From assembly GCF_021172065.1 (NCBI RefSeq), contig NZ_CP087880.1, positions 989,111 to 1,053,110 of the forward strand: a DNA stretch of 64,000 bases. The letters are read 5' to 3'. Under the pieces are notes generated by a model. It was not told where the DNA came from. It saw only the letters and a program-made list of their open reading frames with translations, and did not search any database. Made by a program: the position numbers and the translations under genes. Shown here piece after piece: positions 1-10,528 of this stretch. How positions within the stretch are numbered: the first letter of the stretch is position 1; each line of letters starts with the position of its first letter. This DNA comes from Pseudocitrobacter corydidari (GTDB lineage: Bacteria > Pseudomonadota > Gammaproteobacteria > Enterobacterales > Enterobacteriaceae).

Positions 1-544
1 TGATGGTCGGCAGCGCCATCACCAGCGCGCCGACTTTTTGCAGATAATGTTCCGGCACGTGCGTCAGTTGCAGGCCAAGGAAGTCTTTAATCTGCATTGT
101 CCCGATGGTGATACCAATACCGGAGGTAAAGCCCAGCGTGACGGAGAGGGGAATGTATTCAATTAAGCGGCCAAAACGCGCAAGGCCAAAAAGAATCAAA
201 AATACCCCGGACATCAACGTGGCGACCAGCAACCCGGCAAGGCCAAACTGTTGTGATACAGGGTAAAGAATAACGACAAAGGCGGCCGTCGGCCCGGAGA
301 CGCTAAAGCGTGAGCCCCCGGTGAGGGCGATTACAATCCCCGCAACGGCAGACGTATACAGACCGTACTGTGGGGCGACGCCGCTGCCGATCGCCAGCGC
401 CATCGCCAGCGGGATAGCAATAATACCGACGGTGATCCCGGCGATAACATCGCGAGTAAAGCGGGATACGGTGTACTTCTCTTTCCAGCACGCGTCGATG
501 AGAGCGCGGAAAGGCATCACCTGTGAGGAGAAGATTTTATTCAC
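1..544 (-). CDS. dauA: DauA (YchM) SulP/SLC26 C4-dicarboxylate transporter, N-terminal part
   Basis: Inner-membrane SulP-family transporter; the E. coli orthologue carries succinate and other C4-dicarboxylates at acidic pH. Only about the first 181 codons are here; the gene runs off the left edge. The minus-strand frame opens with a GTG reading [20 protein letters not shown] and continues through hydrophobic helices including [14 protein letters not shown] and [14 protein letters not shown], which match the E. coli protein nearly residue for residue. The GTG is chosen because it fits the known N-terminus, although the ribosome site ahead of it is poor. The C-terminal STAS domain would lie outside the window. 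It is the upstream neighbour of prs in E. coli as well. Confidence 0.92.
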   Translation of the reverse strand, partial: MNKIFSSQVMPFRALIDACWKEKYTVSRFTRDVIAGITVGIIAIPLAMALAIGSGVAPQYGLYTSAVAGIVIALTGGSRFSVSGPTAAFVVILYPVSQQFGLAGLLVATLMSGVFLILFGLARFGRLIEYIPLSVTLGFTSGIGITIGTMQIKDFLGLQLTHVPEHYLQKVGALVMALPTI

Positions 545-632
545 AATAATGTTTCATCCGTGAGCGCATCATCTGTCATGTGAATGGCAGGTGAAGGAGG
601 CATAGGTCATACAAATAGTTACTATAGACAAA

Positions 633-656
633 AAAACCCGCCGCAGCGGGTTTTTT
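633..656 (-). terminator. Rho-independent terminator of prs
   Basis: A CCCGC/GCGGG stem with a four-base loop is followed, on the minus strand, by a run of T. It lies 13 bases past the prs stop codon. Confidence 0.85.
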
Positions 657-668
657 AACCAGGTCCGA

Positions 669-1679
<1,011 letters not shown>

Positions 1680-1765
1680 CTATATTCTTCCCAGGCGGTG
1701 TATTAAAGAGCGCGATGCAACGTCTGGAACAGGGTGACGTTGTCACCGAAACTCAGCTTGCCCGG

Positions 1766-2617
1766 CTAAAGCATGGATTGATGGAGTGGAGAGAGGTTGA
1801 CACCCTTCGCCACAAAGCCATTAAACCATTCCGGGGCTTGCTCCAGCACCTGACGAGCAGCGAGTTCTGTGTCAAATTCAGCAAAAACACAGGCCCCTGT
1901 GCCAGTCAGGCGCGACGGCGCGTATTCTAACAGCCAGGAAAGCACCTCATCAACCTCGCGAAAACGTTTTCTTGCGATAACCTCGCAATCATTGCCAAAT
2001 TCACATTTTAATAACGTGTCTATTGACCTTTTTGGCGTATTCCGGGGCAAATCTGGATCCTTAAAAATCACCGGCGTGGGAATGCTGACGCCAGGGTGAA
2101 CAACCAGGTACCATTTTTCAGCTACATCGATGGGCGTGAGCTGCTCGCCAACGCCTTCGGCAAAGGCGGCGTGGCCGCGAACGAAGACCGGCACATCGGC
2201 GCCCAGCGTTAAGCCAATCGTGGCCAGCTCATCTTCCGATAAACCACACTGCCAGAGGTGATTCAACGCCACCAGCACCGTGGCGGCGTTAGAAGAGCCA
2301 CCGCCGAGGCCGCCGCCCATCGGCAGCCGCTTTTCGATACTGATATCAGCGCCGCTGCCTTCTGCCAGACGGTGCGTTTGCGCCGCCGTTTTCGCCAGCA
2401 GACGCGCGGCGCGGATGATGAGATTCTCTTCATCCGGCACGCCCTCAAGCGGCGTTAACAGGCGTAGTTGACCATCCTGACGCGGTTCGATGGTTAAGGT
2501 ATCGCCGTAGTCGAGAAACTGAAACAGCGTCTGCAACTCGTGATAACCGTCGGCACGTTGCCCGGTGATATATAAGAACAGGTTCAGCTTTGCGGGAGAG
2601 GGCCAACGGGTCATCAT
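1766..2617 (-). CDS. ispE: 4-diphosphocytidyl-2-C-methyl-D-erythritol kinase
   Basis: GHMP-family kinase that phosphorylates CDP-methylerythritol in the MEP isoprenoid pathway. It has 283 residues, as in E. coli. The substrate-binding N-terminus [14 protein letters not shown] and the glycine-rich ATP loop [14 protein letters not shown] (near residue 97) are intact, as is the third GHMP motif [14 protein letters not shown] near residue 243. The start ATG overlaps the lolB stop by four bases, so lolB and ispE are probably translationally coupled. Confidence 0.97.
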   Translation of the reverse strand: MMTRWPSPAKLNLFLYITGQRADGYHELQTLFQFLDYGDTLTIEPRQDGQLRLLTPLEGVPDEENLIIRAARLLAKTAAQTHRLAEGSGADISIEKRLPMGGGLGGGSSNAATVLVALNHLWQCGLSEDELATIGLTLGADVPVFVRGHAAFAEGVGEQLTPIDVAEKWYLVVHPGVSIPTPVIFKDPDLPRNTPKRSIDTLLKCEFGNDCEVIARKRFREVDEVLSWLLEYAPSRLTGTGACVFAEFDTELAARQVLEQAPEWFNGFVAKGVNLSPLHQSML

Positions 2618-3234
2618 TTCACGATCCAGTTATCCATTTTCAGCTTGATGCGCTGGGAACCTTCGGTGAGTTCCATATTCTCAGGTAGCGCTGGTTTCTG
2701 GTCGTTATAGCCGCCGTACACCACTTTCCAGGTTTTGCCGTTTTGCGTGTAATTCACTTCGCGCAGACGGTACTGATCGTCGAGTTTATAATCGGTCGCG
2801 TCGCCTGGCAGGCCTAAAATCCACTGACGCAGGCTGTTAAGCGGAATTGGCATGCCGGTGAGCTTGCCAATCATCTCTTCGCCGTCCACGTCGGTGTAGG
2901 TTTTGCCCTGATTATCGACTAACTGCGCCGAGCTCGGCTGCGCGGTGAGCGACAGTTCGGTGCTGCCCAGTGGGTTAGTCAGCAGCAGTCGGTAATGATC
3001 CTGACCGGTCTGCTGCCAGAAGAAGCGCGCATAAACTTTTTGTTCATCAGAAAGATACGCGAATGCACCGCGGGTTTGATACTGGTTCAGCTTGCGGATT
3101 TCCTGCTGATGCTCACGCCACTGTGGCGAGTCCGGGCTTTTCCCCGGCCCTTGCGGTGGCGTGGTCACACAGGCGGTTAGAACGAGGCTTGCCAGCGGCA
3201 GCAGACGAATCAGGCGAAAGTCAGACAGGGTCAT
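2614..3234 (-). CDS. lolB: Outer-membrane lipoprotein receptor LolB
   Basis: Receives lipoproteins from the periplasmic chaperone LolA and inserts them in the outer membrane; it is itself a lipoprotein. The 206-residue product has a signal peptide ending in the lipobox LTAC, making C22 the lipidated cysteine, followed by a low-complexity linker and a LolA/B barrel. The length is one residue below E. coli. It is divergent from hemA and starts the lolB-ispE-prs transcription direction. Confidence 0.96.
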   Translation of the reverse strand: MTLSDFRLIRLLPLASLVLTACVTTPPQGPGKSPDSPQWREHQQEIRKLNQYQTRGAFAYLSDEQKVYARFFWQQTGQDHYRLLLTNPLGSTELSLTAQPSSAQLVDNQGKTYTDVDGEEMIGKLTGMPIPLNSLRQWILGLPGDATDYKLDDQYRLREVNYTQNGKTWKVVYGGYNDQKPALPENMELTEGSQRIKLKMDNWIVK

Positions 3235-3467
3235 GATAATGACAATCCTTGCGATAGGTAGCAGTTATAACCCTTAATGCTAGCGTCGCGGCGAACCAGC
3301 GTCTACGCTCAAGTTGTCTTAAATCATTAAATTATCTTGGCTATCCGTTTGTACACAAGGTGAGCGATGGCACTACTCCAAAAGGGGAGCGTCTCTTTTA
3401 TTGATCTCGCGCATCCTGTATGATGCGCTCAGACTAACCTTATCAACGCTGGTACTACTCCCGCAAC

Positions 3468-4724
3468 ATGACCCTTTTAGCTCTTGGCATCAACCACAAA
3501 ACAGCCCCGGTAGCGCTGCGAGAACGCGTTTCGTTTTCGCCGGATACGCTTGACCAGGCGCTGCAGAGCCTGCTGGCTCAGCCAATGGTGCAGGGGGGCG
3601 TGGTGTTGTCGACCTGTAACCGCACCGAGCTATACCTGAGTGTGGAAGAACAGGACAACCTTCACGACGCCATCGTGCGCTGGTTATGCGACTACCATCA
3701 GTTGAACGAAACCGAGCTGCGTGAAAGCCTCTACTGGCACCAGGATAATGATGCCGTCAGCCACCTGATGCGCGTGGCCAGCGGCCTCGATTCGCTGGTG
3801 CTGGGCGAGCCGCAAATTCTCGGGCAGGTTAAAAAAGCCTTCGCGGATTCCGCGCAGGGGCATCTGCATGCCAGCGAACTGGAGCGTATGTTCCAGAAAT
3901 CATTCTCGGTCGCCAAACGTGTGCGAACCGAAACCGATATCGGGGCCAGCGCGGTGTCAGTGGCGTTTGCGGCCTGTACGCTGGCGCGACAAATCTTCGA
4001 ATCACTTTCCACCGTTACCGTGCTGCTGGTTGGCGCAGGCGAAACCATCGAGCTGGTGGCGCGTCATCTGCGTGAACATCACGTCAAGAAAATGCTGATT
4101 GCCAACCGTACCCGCGAACGTGCGCAGGTGCTGGCGCAGGAAGTGGGGGCGGAAGTGATTGCCTTAAGCGATGTAGACGAGCGCTTAAAAGAAGCGGATA
4201 TCATTATCAGTTCTACCGCCAGCCCGCTGCCGATTATCGGTAAAGGGATGGTCGAACGCGCGTTAAAAGCCCGCCGTAATCAGCCGATGCTGCTGGTGGA
4301 TATCGCCGTACCGCGTGACGTCGAGCCCGAAGTGGGCAAACTGGCGAACGCCTATCTGTACAGCGTGGATGATTTGCAAAACATCATTCAGCACAACCTT
4401 GCCCAGCGCAAAGCCGCTGCGGTGCAGGCTGAAACCATTGTTGAGCAGGAAACCAGCGAATTTATGGCCTGGCTGCGCGCGCAAAGCGCCAGCGATGTTA
4501 TTCGCGAATACCGTTCACAGGCCGAAATGGCGCGTGAAGAGCTCACCGCAAAAGCGCTTGCCGCGCTGGAGCAGGGCGGCGACGCCCAGGCAATTTTGCA
4601 GGACCTGTCGCGTAAGCTGACCAACCGCCTGATCCACGCCCCAACCAAATCTCTTCAGCAGGCCGCCCGTGACGGGGATGACGAACGCCTGCATATTCTG
4701 CGCAACAGCCTCGGGCTGGAGTAG
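3468..4724 (+). CDS. hemA: Glutamyl-tRNA reductase
   Basis: NADPH-dependent reduction of glutamyl-tRNA(Glu) to glutamate-1-semialdehyde, the first committed step of the C5 route to heme and siroheme. The product is 418 residues as in E. coli. The catalytic cysteine is C50 in [12 protein letters not shown], a Rossmann NADPH fold begins near [14 protein letters not shown] (residue 186), and a helical dimerisation domain ends the protein. The 233 bases between lolB and hemA hold the divergent promoters. prfA follows 35 bases later. Siroheme for the nas nitrite reductase in this window also depends on this pathway. Confidence 0.98.
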   Translation: MTLLALGINHKTAPVALRERVSFSPDTLDQALQSLLAQPMVQGGVVLSTCNRTELYLSVEEQDNLHDAIVRWLCDYHQLNETELRESLYWHQDNDAVSHLMRVASGLDSLVLGEPQILGQVKKAFADSAQGHLHASELERMFQKSFSVAKRVRTETDIGASAVSVAFAACTLARQIFESLSTVTVLLVGAGETIELVARHLREHHVKKMLIANRTRERAQVLAQEVGAEVIALSDVDERLKEADIIISSTASPLPIIGKGMVERALKARRNQPMLLVDIAVPRDVEPEVGKLANAYLYSVDDLQNIIQHNLAQRKAAAVQAETIVEQETSEFMAWLRAQSASDVIREYRSQAEMAREELTAKALAALEQGGDAQAILQDLSRKLTNRLIHAPTKSLQQAARDGDDERLHILRNSLGLE

Positions 4725-4759
4725 CACAACTCTTTCTATTACAAGGTGCATTTACGCCA

Positions 4760-5842
4760 ATGAAGCCTTCTATTGTTGCCAAACTGGAAGCTCTGTATGA
4801 GCGCCATGAAGAAGTTCAGGCGCTGCTGGGCGATGCGGAGACCATCTCCGATCAGGAGCGATTCCGGGCGCTGTCGCGCGAGTACGCGCAGCTGAGCGAC
4901 GTTTCACGCTGTTACACTGACTGGCGTCAGGTTCAGGACGATATCGAAACCGCCCAGATGATGCTGGACGACCCGGAAATGCGCGAAATGGCGCAGGAAG
5001 AATTACAGGACGCCAAAGCGCGGGAAGAAGAGCTGGAACAACAGCTTCAGGTTCTGCTGCTGCCGCGCGACCCGGATGACGAACGCAATGCCTACGTTGA
5101 AGTGCGCGCCGGCACCGGCGGCGACGAAGCTGCGCTGTTTGCGGGGGATCTCTTCCGGATGTACAGCCGCTATGCAGAAGCGCGCCGCTGGCGTGTGGAA
5201 ATCATGAGCGCCAACGAAGGCGAGCATGGCGGGTTCAAAGAAGTGATCGCCAAAATCAGCGGCGAAGGCGTGTATGGCCGGCTGAAATTTGAATCCGGCG
5301 GACACCGTGTGCAGCGCGTTCCGGCAACGGAATCGCAGGGGCGTATTCACACCTCGGCGTGTACCGTTGCGGTGATGCCAGAGCTGCCGGAAGCCGAACT
5401 GCCCGATATTAATCCGTCAGAGCTGCGTATCGATACTTTCCGTTCCTCCGGCGCGGGCGGTCAGCACGTTAACACCACCGACTCGGCAATCCGTATTACC
5501 CACTTGCCAACCGGTATTGTGGTGGAGTGTCAGGACGAACGTTCGCAGCACAAAAACAAAGCCAAAGCGCTGTCCGTGCTGGGTTCCCGCATTCGTGCCG
5601 CTGAAATGGCTAAGCGCCAGCAGGCGGAAGCGTCCACGCGTCGCAACCTGCTGGGTACGGGCGATCGTAGCGACCGTAACCGTACCTACAACTTCCCGCA
5701 GGGGCGCGTGACCGATCACCGCATCAACCTGACGCTCTACCGTCTGGATGAAGTGATGGAAGGAAAGCTGGATATGCTGATCGAACCAATCGTTCAGGAA
5801 TACCAGGCTGACCAGCTTGCGGCGCTATCTGAACAGGAATGA
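4760..5842 (+). CDS. prfA: Peptide chain release factor 1
   Basis: Reads UAA and UAG stop codons and triggers peptidyl-tRNA hydrolysis. The 360-residue product has the RF1 codon-reading tripeptide PAT in [10 protein letters not shown] and the catalytic GGQ in [11 protein letters not shown] near residue 234. Its stop codon overlaps the start region of prmC, whose product methylates the glutamine of that GGQ, so substrate and modifying enzyme are encoded together. Confidence 0.98.
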   Translation: MKPSIVAKLEALYERHEEVQALLGDAETISDQERFRALSREYAQLSDVSRCYTDWRQVQDDIETAQMMLDDPEMREMAQEELQDAKAREEELEQQLQVLLLPRDPDDERNAYVEVRAGTGGDEAALFAGDLFRMYSRYAEARRWRVEIMSANEGEHGGFKEVIAKISGEGVYGRLKFESGGHRVQRVPATESQGRIHTSACTVAVMPELPEAELPDINPSELRIDTFRSSGAGGQHVNTTDSAIRITHLPTGIVVECQDERSQHKNKAKALSVLGSRIRAAEMAKRQQAEASTRRNLLGTGDRSDRNRTYNFPQGRVTDHRINLTLYRLDEVMEGKLDMLIEPIVQEYQADQLAALSEQE

Positions 5843-6684
5843 TGACTTACCAACAGTGGCTGAAACAGGCAATTGAACGGCTGCGGGAGAGCGAAAGCCC
5901 GCGCCGGGATGCCGAGATTTTGCTCGGGCACGTCACCGGCAAAACGCGAACGTTTATTATGGCGTTTGACGAAACGGTGTTAACGCCCGCCGAACTGGCG
6001 CCCCTTGATACGCTGCTGGCGCGCCGCGAACGCGGTGAACCGATTGCGCATTTAGTGGGCATGCGCGAATTCTGGTCGCTGCCGCTGGCGGTGTCCCCGG
6101 TCACCCTGATCCCTCGCCCGGACACCGAATGTCTGGTCGAGCAGGCGTTAGCACGTTTGCCTGCAGAGCCCTGTGAGATCCTCGATTTAGGCACCGGCAC
6201 CGGCGCGATAGCCCTGGCCATCGCCAGTGAAAGACCGGATTGCCGCGTGACGGCTGTCGATTTTATCGCCGATGCCGTCGCCCTGGCGCAGCAGAACGCG
6301 CAAACGCTGGGCATAGACAACGTTTCCATTGTGCAAAGTGACTGGTTCAGCGCGCTGGCCGGGCGGCAGTTCACCATGGTCGTCAGTAATCCTCCCTATA
6401 TTGATGAGCAGGATCCGCACCTCTCTCAGGGGGACGTCCGCTTCGAGCCAAAAACGGCGCTGGTTGCCGCCGATGACGGGCTTGCCGATCTCGCACATAT
6501 TATCCGGGAAGGCCGACAGGCGTTGTTGCCGGGTGGCTTCATGCTGCTGGAGCACGGCTGGACGCAGGGTGACGCGGTTCGTCAGCTGTTTACCGGCGCG
6601 GGCTATCTTCAGGCGCAAACCTGCAAAGATTACGGCGGCAACGATCGTCTGACGCTCGCCATCTGGCCGGGGGCCGCGCAATGA
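5842..6684 (+). CDS. prmC: Release factor glutamine methyltransferase
   Basis: SAM-dependent N5-methylation of the GGQ glutamine in RF1 and RF2. The product is 280 residues, near the E. coli 277. It has an N-terminal helical substrate domain, the SAM motif ILDLGTGTGAIALA near residue 113 and the catalytic NPPY in VVSNPPYIDEQDP near 184. Two ATG codons stand in tandem (5839 and 5842); the second is chosen for alignment with the family and better spacing from AGGA. Both overlap the prfA stop. Its own stop overlaps the next gene by four bases. Confidence 0.96.
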   Translation: MTYQQWLKQAIERLRESESPRRDAEILLGHVTGKTRTFIMAFDETVLTPAELAPLDTLLARRERGEPIAHLVGMREFWSLPLAVSPVTLIPRPDTECLVEQALARLPAEPCEILDLGTGTGAIALAIASERPDCRVTAVDFIADAVALAQQNAQTLGIDNVSIVQSDWFSALAGRQFTMVVSNPPYIDEQDPHLSQGDVRFEPKTALVAADDGLADLAHIIREGRQALLPGGFMLLEHGWTQGDAVRQLFTGAGYLQAQTCKDYGGNDRLTLAIWPGAAQ

Positions 6685-7073
6685 GCCTGTTTAGCGTCAT
6701 TCTGCCGGTACACGTTGTCAGCGCGATTTTTTCGGTCTCGCTTTTTGCGCTACGCTACTGGTGGACGTGGAATAATGATTCACGTCTGAAATTGCGTTGG
6801 GTGCGTATATTACCGCACACTATTGATAGCGTGCTGCTGCTTAGCGGTATCACGCTGATGGTTATCGCTCATGTTTATCCCTTCACCCCACAAGGTACGT
6901 GGCTGACGGAGAAACTGTTTGGCGTTATCATCTATATCGTTTTGGGTTTTGTTGCGCTCGGACGTCGCTGTCCGCGCAGTCAGCAGCGAGGCTTTATTGC
7001 CTTTCTACTGGGGCTGGTGGTGTTGTGCATCATCGTTAAACTCGCCATCACTAAAGTTCCGTTGTTGGGGTAA
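6681..7073 (+). CDS. sirB2: SirB2 family inner-membrane protein (YchQ)
   Basis: A 130-residue, strongly hydrophobic protein with about four predicted membrane helices, no signal peptide and no catalytic motif. It belongs to the SirB2 family, named from a Salmonella invasion-regulation screen; its biochemical role is unknown. It is translationally coupled to prmC (ATGA overlap) and followed three bases later by sirB1, the order seen in E. coli and Salmonella. Confidence 0.93.
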   Translation: MSLFSVILPVHVVSAIFSVSLFALRYWWTWNNDSRLKLRWVRILPHTIDSVLLLSGITLMVIAHVYPFTPQGTWLTEKLFGVIIYIVLGFVALGRRCPRSQQRGFIAFLLGLVVLCIIVKLAITKVPLLG

Positions 7074-7076
7074 GGT

Positions 7077-7886
7077 ATGAAGTCATTGGCTGATTTTGAA
7101 TTTAATAAAGCGCCACTGTGCGAGGGCATGGTCCTGGTGTCAGAGTTAATCCGTGATGATTTCCCGACACAGCGCGTAAATGAACAACTGGAGTGCCTGC
7201 TGGCGCTGGCGCAGGAGGAGATCAGCCCCTCCTGGACGCTGACCCGGCAGATGGAACGCCTGATTGAACTCTTCTACCACGAATGGCATTTCAGCGATTC
7301 AAAAGGCGTTTACCGTCTTTCGGACGCGCTATGGCTGGATCAGGTACTTAAAAATCGCCAGGGCAGCGCCGTCTCGCTTGGCGCGATTATGCTCTGGCTC
7401 GCCGAGCGTCTCTCTATTCCCGTGGTGCCGGTCATTTTCCCGACGCAGCTGCTGCTGCGTGCGGATGTCGACAACGAAGAGTTGTGGCTTATCAACCCGT
7501 TTAATGGCGATACGCTGGATGAACACACGCTGGAAGTGTGGCTGAAAGGCAATATCAGCCCAATGGCAGAGCTGTTTAATGAAGATCTCGACGAAGCGGA
7601 TAACGCAGAAGTGATCCGCAAACTGCTCGATACCCTGAAATCGGCATTAATGGAAGAACAGCAGATGGAACTGGCGCTGCGCACCAGTGAAGCGCTGTTA
7701 CAATTTAACCCGGAAGATCCGTATGAAATTCGCGATCGCGGGCTTATCTATGCTCAGCTTGAATGTGAGCATATTGCATTGAATGACCTGAGTTATTTTG
7801 TCGAACAGTGCCCGGAAGATCCGATTAGCGAAATGATTCGCGCGCAGATAAACACTATCGCGCAGAAACAAATTACCCTTCACTAA
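7077..7886 (+). CDS. sirB1: SirB1 family protein (YchA), transglutaminase-like fold with TPR tail
   Basis: A 269-residue cytosolic protein of the SirB1/YchA family. The N-terminal two-thirds resemble a transglutaminase-like core (around AIMLWLAERLSIPVVPVIFP), and the last 80 residues look like tetratricopeptide helices (LRTSEALLQFNPEDPYEIRD). The function is not established. It is probably co-transcribed from hemA through kdsA; the 111-base gap before kdsA may hold an extra promoter. Confidence 0.92.
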   Translation: MKSLADFEFNKAPLCEGMVLVSELIRDDFPTQRVNEQLECLLALAQEEISPSWTLTRQMERLIELFYHEWHFSDSKGVYRLSDALWLDQVLKNRQGSAVSLGAIMLWLAERLSIPVVPVIFPTQLLLRADVDNEELWLINPFNGDTLDEHTLEVWLKGNISPMAELFNEDLDEADNAEVIRKLLDTLKSALMEEQQMELALRTSEALLQFNPEDPYEIRDRGLIYAQLECEHIALNDLSYFVEQCPEDPISEMIRAQINTIAQKQITLH

Positions 7887-7988
7887 AATCCAGGGATTCC
7901 GGTTATACTCGCGGGCAATTATGTGACGTCATTATTGGCAGGACTGCCTGGACGCATCCCGAGATAACTGGAGTATTTACCCTAATAA

Positions 7989-8852
<864 letters not shown>

Positions 8853-8876
8853 TCTCACGTTACTGCTTTTTTATCA

Positions 8877-8907
8877 AAGCCTTACTGTCATGCGGTAAGG
8901 CTTTTTT
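8877..8907 (+). terminator. Rho-independent terminator of kdsA
   Basis: Perfect nine-base stem AAGCCTTAC/GTAAGGCTT with a T run, 24 bases after kdsA. Confidence 0.9.
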
Positions 8908-8928
8908 GTTCCTGGCACTAACAAAATA

Positions 8929-8954
8929 GGCCGCAGGCTATTACCCCTGCGGCC
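8929..8954 (-). terminator. Terminator of ldr mRNA, copy 1
   Basis: GGCCGCAGG/CCTGCGGCC stem with an 8-base loop, followed on the minus strand by a T-rich stretch. Confidence 0.7.
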
Positions 8955-9003
8955 TGTTTCGGGCGCATGTTGTCATCACGACAGCCAGACGCCCGCCTTC
9001 ACG

Positions 9004-9111
9004 TTACTTCCTGTTACGCCACCAGCCGACAATCGCTGCGGTGATAATACCCGCAAGAATTGGGGCTGCCAGGTCGTGCCAGAACATCACGCTAAACTGC
9101 ACGAGCGTCAT
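9004..9111 (-). CDS. ldr: Ldr-type small hydrophobic toxin, copy 1
   Basis: A 35-residue peptide beginning MTLVQFSVMFWHDLAAPILA and ending IVGWWRNRK. This is the E. coli LdrA-D peptide with a few substitutions: one membrane helix and a basic tail. Ldr peptides are type I toxins that damage the inner membrane, and translation is repressed by the antisense RNA Rdl. The position between kdsA and chaA matches the E. coli ldrA-C cluster. Function is inferred from the family; the frame and flanking structures are seen directly. Confidence 0.9.
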   Translation of the reverse strand: MTLVQFSVMFWHDLAAPILAGIITAAIVGWWRNRK

Positions 9112-9122
9112 ATAGCCGCCTA

Positions 9123-9151
9123 TTGTCATGACAACGTTTCGCGGCTATCCT
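9123..9151 (+). promoter_or_regulatory. Promoter of rdl antisense RNA, copy 1
   Basis: TTGTCA and TATCCT are separated by 17 bases, which predicts a start near 9158 in the ldr 5' untranslated region. Confidence 0.65.
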
Positions 9152-9157
9152 TGAATT

Positions 9158-9222
9158 GTTCTGGTTCAAGATTAGCCCCCGTAATGTTGTCAGGTTTACG
9201 CCTTACAACGTGCGGGGGTTTT
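9158..9222 (+). ncRNA. rdl: Rdl antitoxin antisense RNA, copy 1
   Basis: A transcript from the promoter at 9123-9151 to the hairpin at 9176-9222 would be about 65 nt. The hairpin has CCCCCG and CGGGGG arms followed by TTTT. Size, position and polarity fit E. coli Rdl RNAs, which pair with the ldr leader and block toxin synthesis. The exact 5' end is inferred from promoter spacing. Confidence 0.75.
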
Positions 9223-9511
9223 CTCTTTCCAGCAACCAACGCCGCCGGGGATCAAGCCCCCGCAACATTGCGCCTCACCGGAAGATTCCGGCTTGGTGCG
9301 GATTCTATGACGTCTGCTTCACGCACTTCACTCTCAAAATACATACGATGAGAAAGATCTTCCGACCTTTTTTCACCAGTTACATTTATTTCGTCGTTGC
9401 TACCGTTGGCGCTCGCAATTTGTGTGGATGATATCCGACGAGATAACCTCTTCTGTTTATAAACATGGCACTCACGGCGGTATACTCCGATCATTCAGGG
9501 AGGATAATTTA

Positions 9512-9988
9512 TTGAATATAAGAATATTTCTGGCAATAAGTATATTGCTTACACCATTCGTGTTGCAGGCCGAAATTTCAGAACATCAGAAGCGCACGCT
9601 GGAGTTCGCGGAGCATTCCCTCGTGCAGGGAAAAGGTGTTGAAAGTGAGTTAGGTTTGGCCGTGATTGGCGAAGGTAACGGCCCTCTGTCATTGCAGTTT
9701 TTAGCCGAGCTTGTTCGCTGGCGGAGAGGCATGGATGCAGGAAACGGAGAGTCGTTTACTTGTTACTTACTGAGTAAAGGGAAGGCTATTTTGCCTTATC
9801 TCGAGCGGTTAGACCCACTGACGTTACGTAAACAGTGCGTGGCTGAGTTTAATGAGGGTAAATATGGCTTAGAAGCTCGTGACGAGCTGGAATCTGTTTG
9901 CCGTAGTGAGAAGCATATTCGTGCTGAAATCGCGCAGATCATTGCAGGAATACATGATGGCATACTGTGTAATGACGAAGACTGGTGA
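9512..9988 (+). CDS. Hypothetical exported protein between the two ldr loci
   Basis: A 158-residue product when read from the TTG preceded by GGAGG eight bases upstream; the frame is open further upstream but without a better start. The N-terminus MNIRIFLAISILLTPFVLQA looks like a signal peptide cleaved before EISEHQKR, so the mature protein is probably periplasmic. It is mostly helical by composition, acidic at the C-terminus, and has four cysteines. The segment is AT-richer than its neighbours. From memory the RWRRGMDAGNGESFTCYLLS block resembles Imm57-type predicted immunity proteins, but this is unverified and no toxin gene is adjacent. Whether it arrived with the flanking repeat duplication is unknown. 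Confidence 0.65.
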   Translation: MNIRIFLAISILLTPFVLQAEISEHQKRTLEFAEHSLVQGKGVESELGLAVIGEGNGPLSLQFLAELVRWRRGMDAGNGESFTCYLLSKGKAILPYLERLDPLTLRKQCVAEFNEGKYGLEARDELESVCRSEKHIRAEIAQIIAGIHDGILCNDEDW

Positions 9989-10017
9989 TCTTACTGTTGT
10001 CGCGGCGACACAAAAAA

Positions 10018-10043
10018 GGCCGCAGGCTATTACCCCTGCGGCC
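10018..10043 (-). terminator. Terminator of ldr mRNA, copy 2
   Basis: Same nine-base stem as copy 1 but followed on the minus strand by six uninterrupted T residues, so it is the stronger of the two. Confidence 0.75.
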
Positions 10044-10092
10044 CGTTTCGGGCGCATGTTGTCATCACGACAGCCAGACGCCCGCTTTCACG

Positions 10093-10200
10093 TTACTTCC
10101 TGTTACGCCACCAGCCGACAATCGCTGCGGTGATAATTCCCGCAAGAATTGGGGCTGCCAGGTCGTGCCAGAACATCACGCTAAACTGCACGAGCGTCAT
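10093..10200 (-). CDS. ldr: Ldr-type small hydrophobic toxin, copy 2
   Basis: Encodes the same 35-residue peptide as the frame at 9004-9111, with at least one silent change, so the protein sequence is being maintained. One membrane helix and a C-terminal WWRNRK. It shares the layout of copy 1: terminator downstream and rdl antisense gene upstream. Confidence 0.9.
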   Translation of the reverse strand: MTLVQFSVMFWHDLAAPILAGIITAAIVGWWRNRK

Positions 10201-10246
10201 ATAGCCGCCTATTGTCATGACAACGTTTCGCGGCTATCCTTGAATT

Positions 10247-10311
10247 GTTGTGGTTCAAGATTAGCCCCCGTTATGTTGTCAGGTTTACACCTTACAATGT
10301 GCGGGGGTTTT
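10247..10311 (+). ncRNA. rdl: Rdl antitoxin antisense RNA, copy 2
   Basis: The promoter TTGTCA (10212) and TATCCT (10235) with 17-base spacing predicts a start near 10247. A CCCCCG/CGGGGG hairpin plus TTTT ends it near 10311. It differs from copy 1 at a few bases, including within the terminator arms, where one change is accompanied by a change on the other side. Confidence 0.75.
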
Positions 10312-10528
10312 CTCTTTCCAGCAACCAATGCCGCCGGGGATCAAGCCCCCGCAACACTGCGCCTCACCGGAAGACTCCGGCTTGGTGCGGATTCTACGTC
10401 GTCTGCTTTGTGCACTTCAGTGGCGAAATACGAACGCTGCGTGACGTCTTCCGAACTTTCGTTATCAATTGCAGCCGTTTCGGTCGCATTCTCGCGGATG
10501 CTCGCAATTACGGCTGCCGACACGATTA

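Larger units (their letters stand above)
8929..9330. repeat. Long direct repeat, copy 1 (Ldr/Rdl locus)
   Basis: About 400 bases that recur at 10018-10419 with a constant offset of 1089 bases and only scattered substitutions. The repeat contains the ldr reading frame, its terminator and the rdl antisense gene. Weaker similarity continues roughly 35 bases past the stated end. It corresponds to the LDR elements found in tandem between kdsA and chaA in E. coli. Confidence 0.9.
10018..10419. repeat. Long direct repeat, copy 2 (Ldr/Rdl locus)
   Basis: Second copy of the repeat at 8929-9330. It differs at scattered single bases, for example in the rdl loop and around the leader. It ends about 110 bases before the chaA stop codon. 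Confidence 0.9.
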
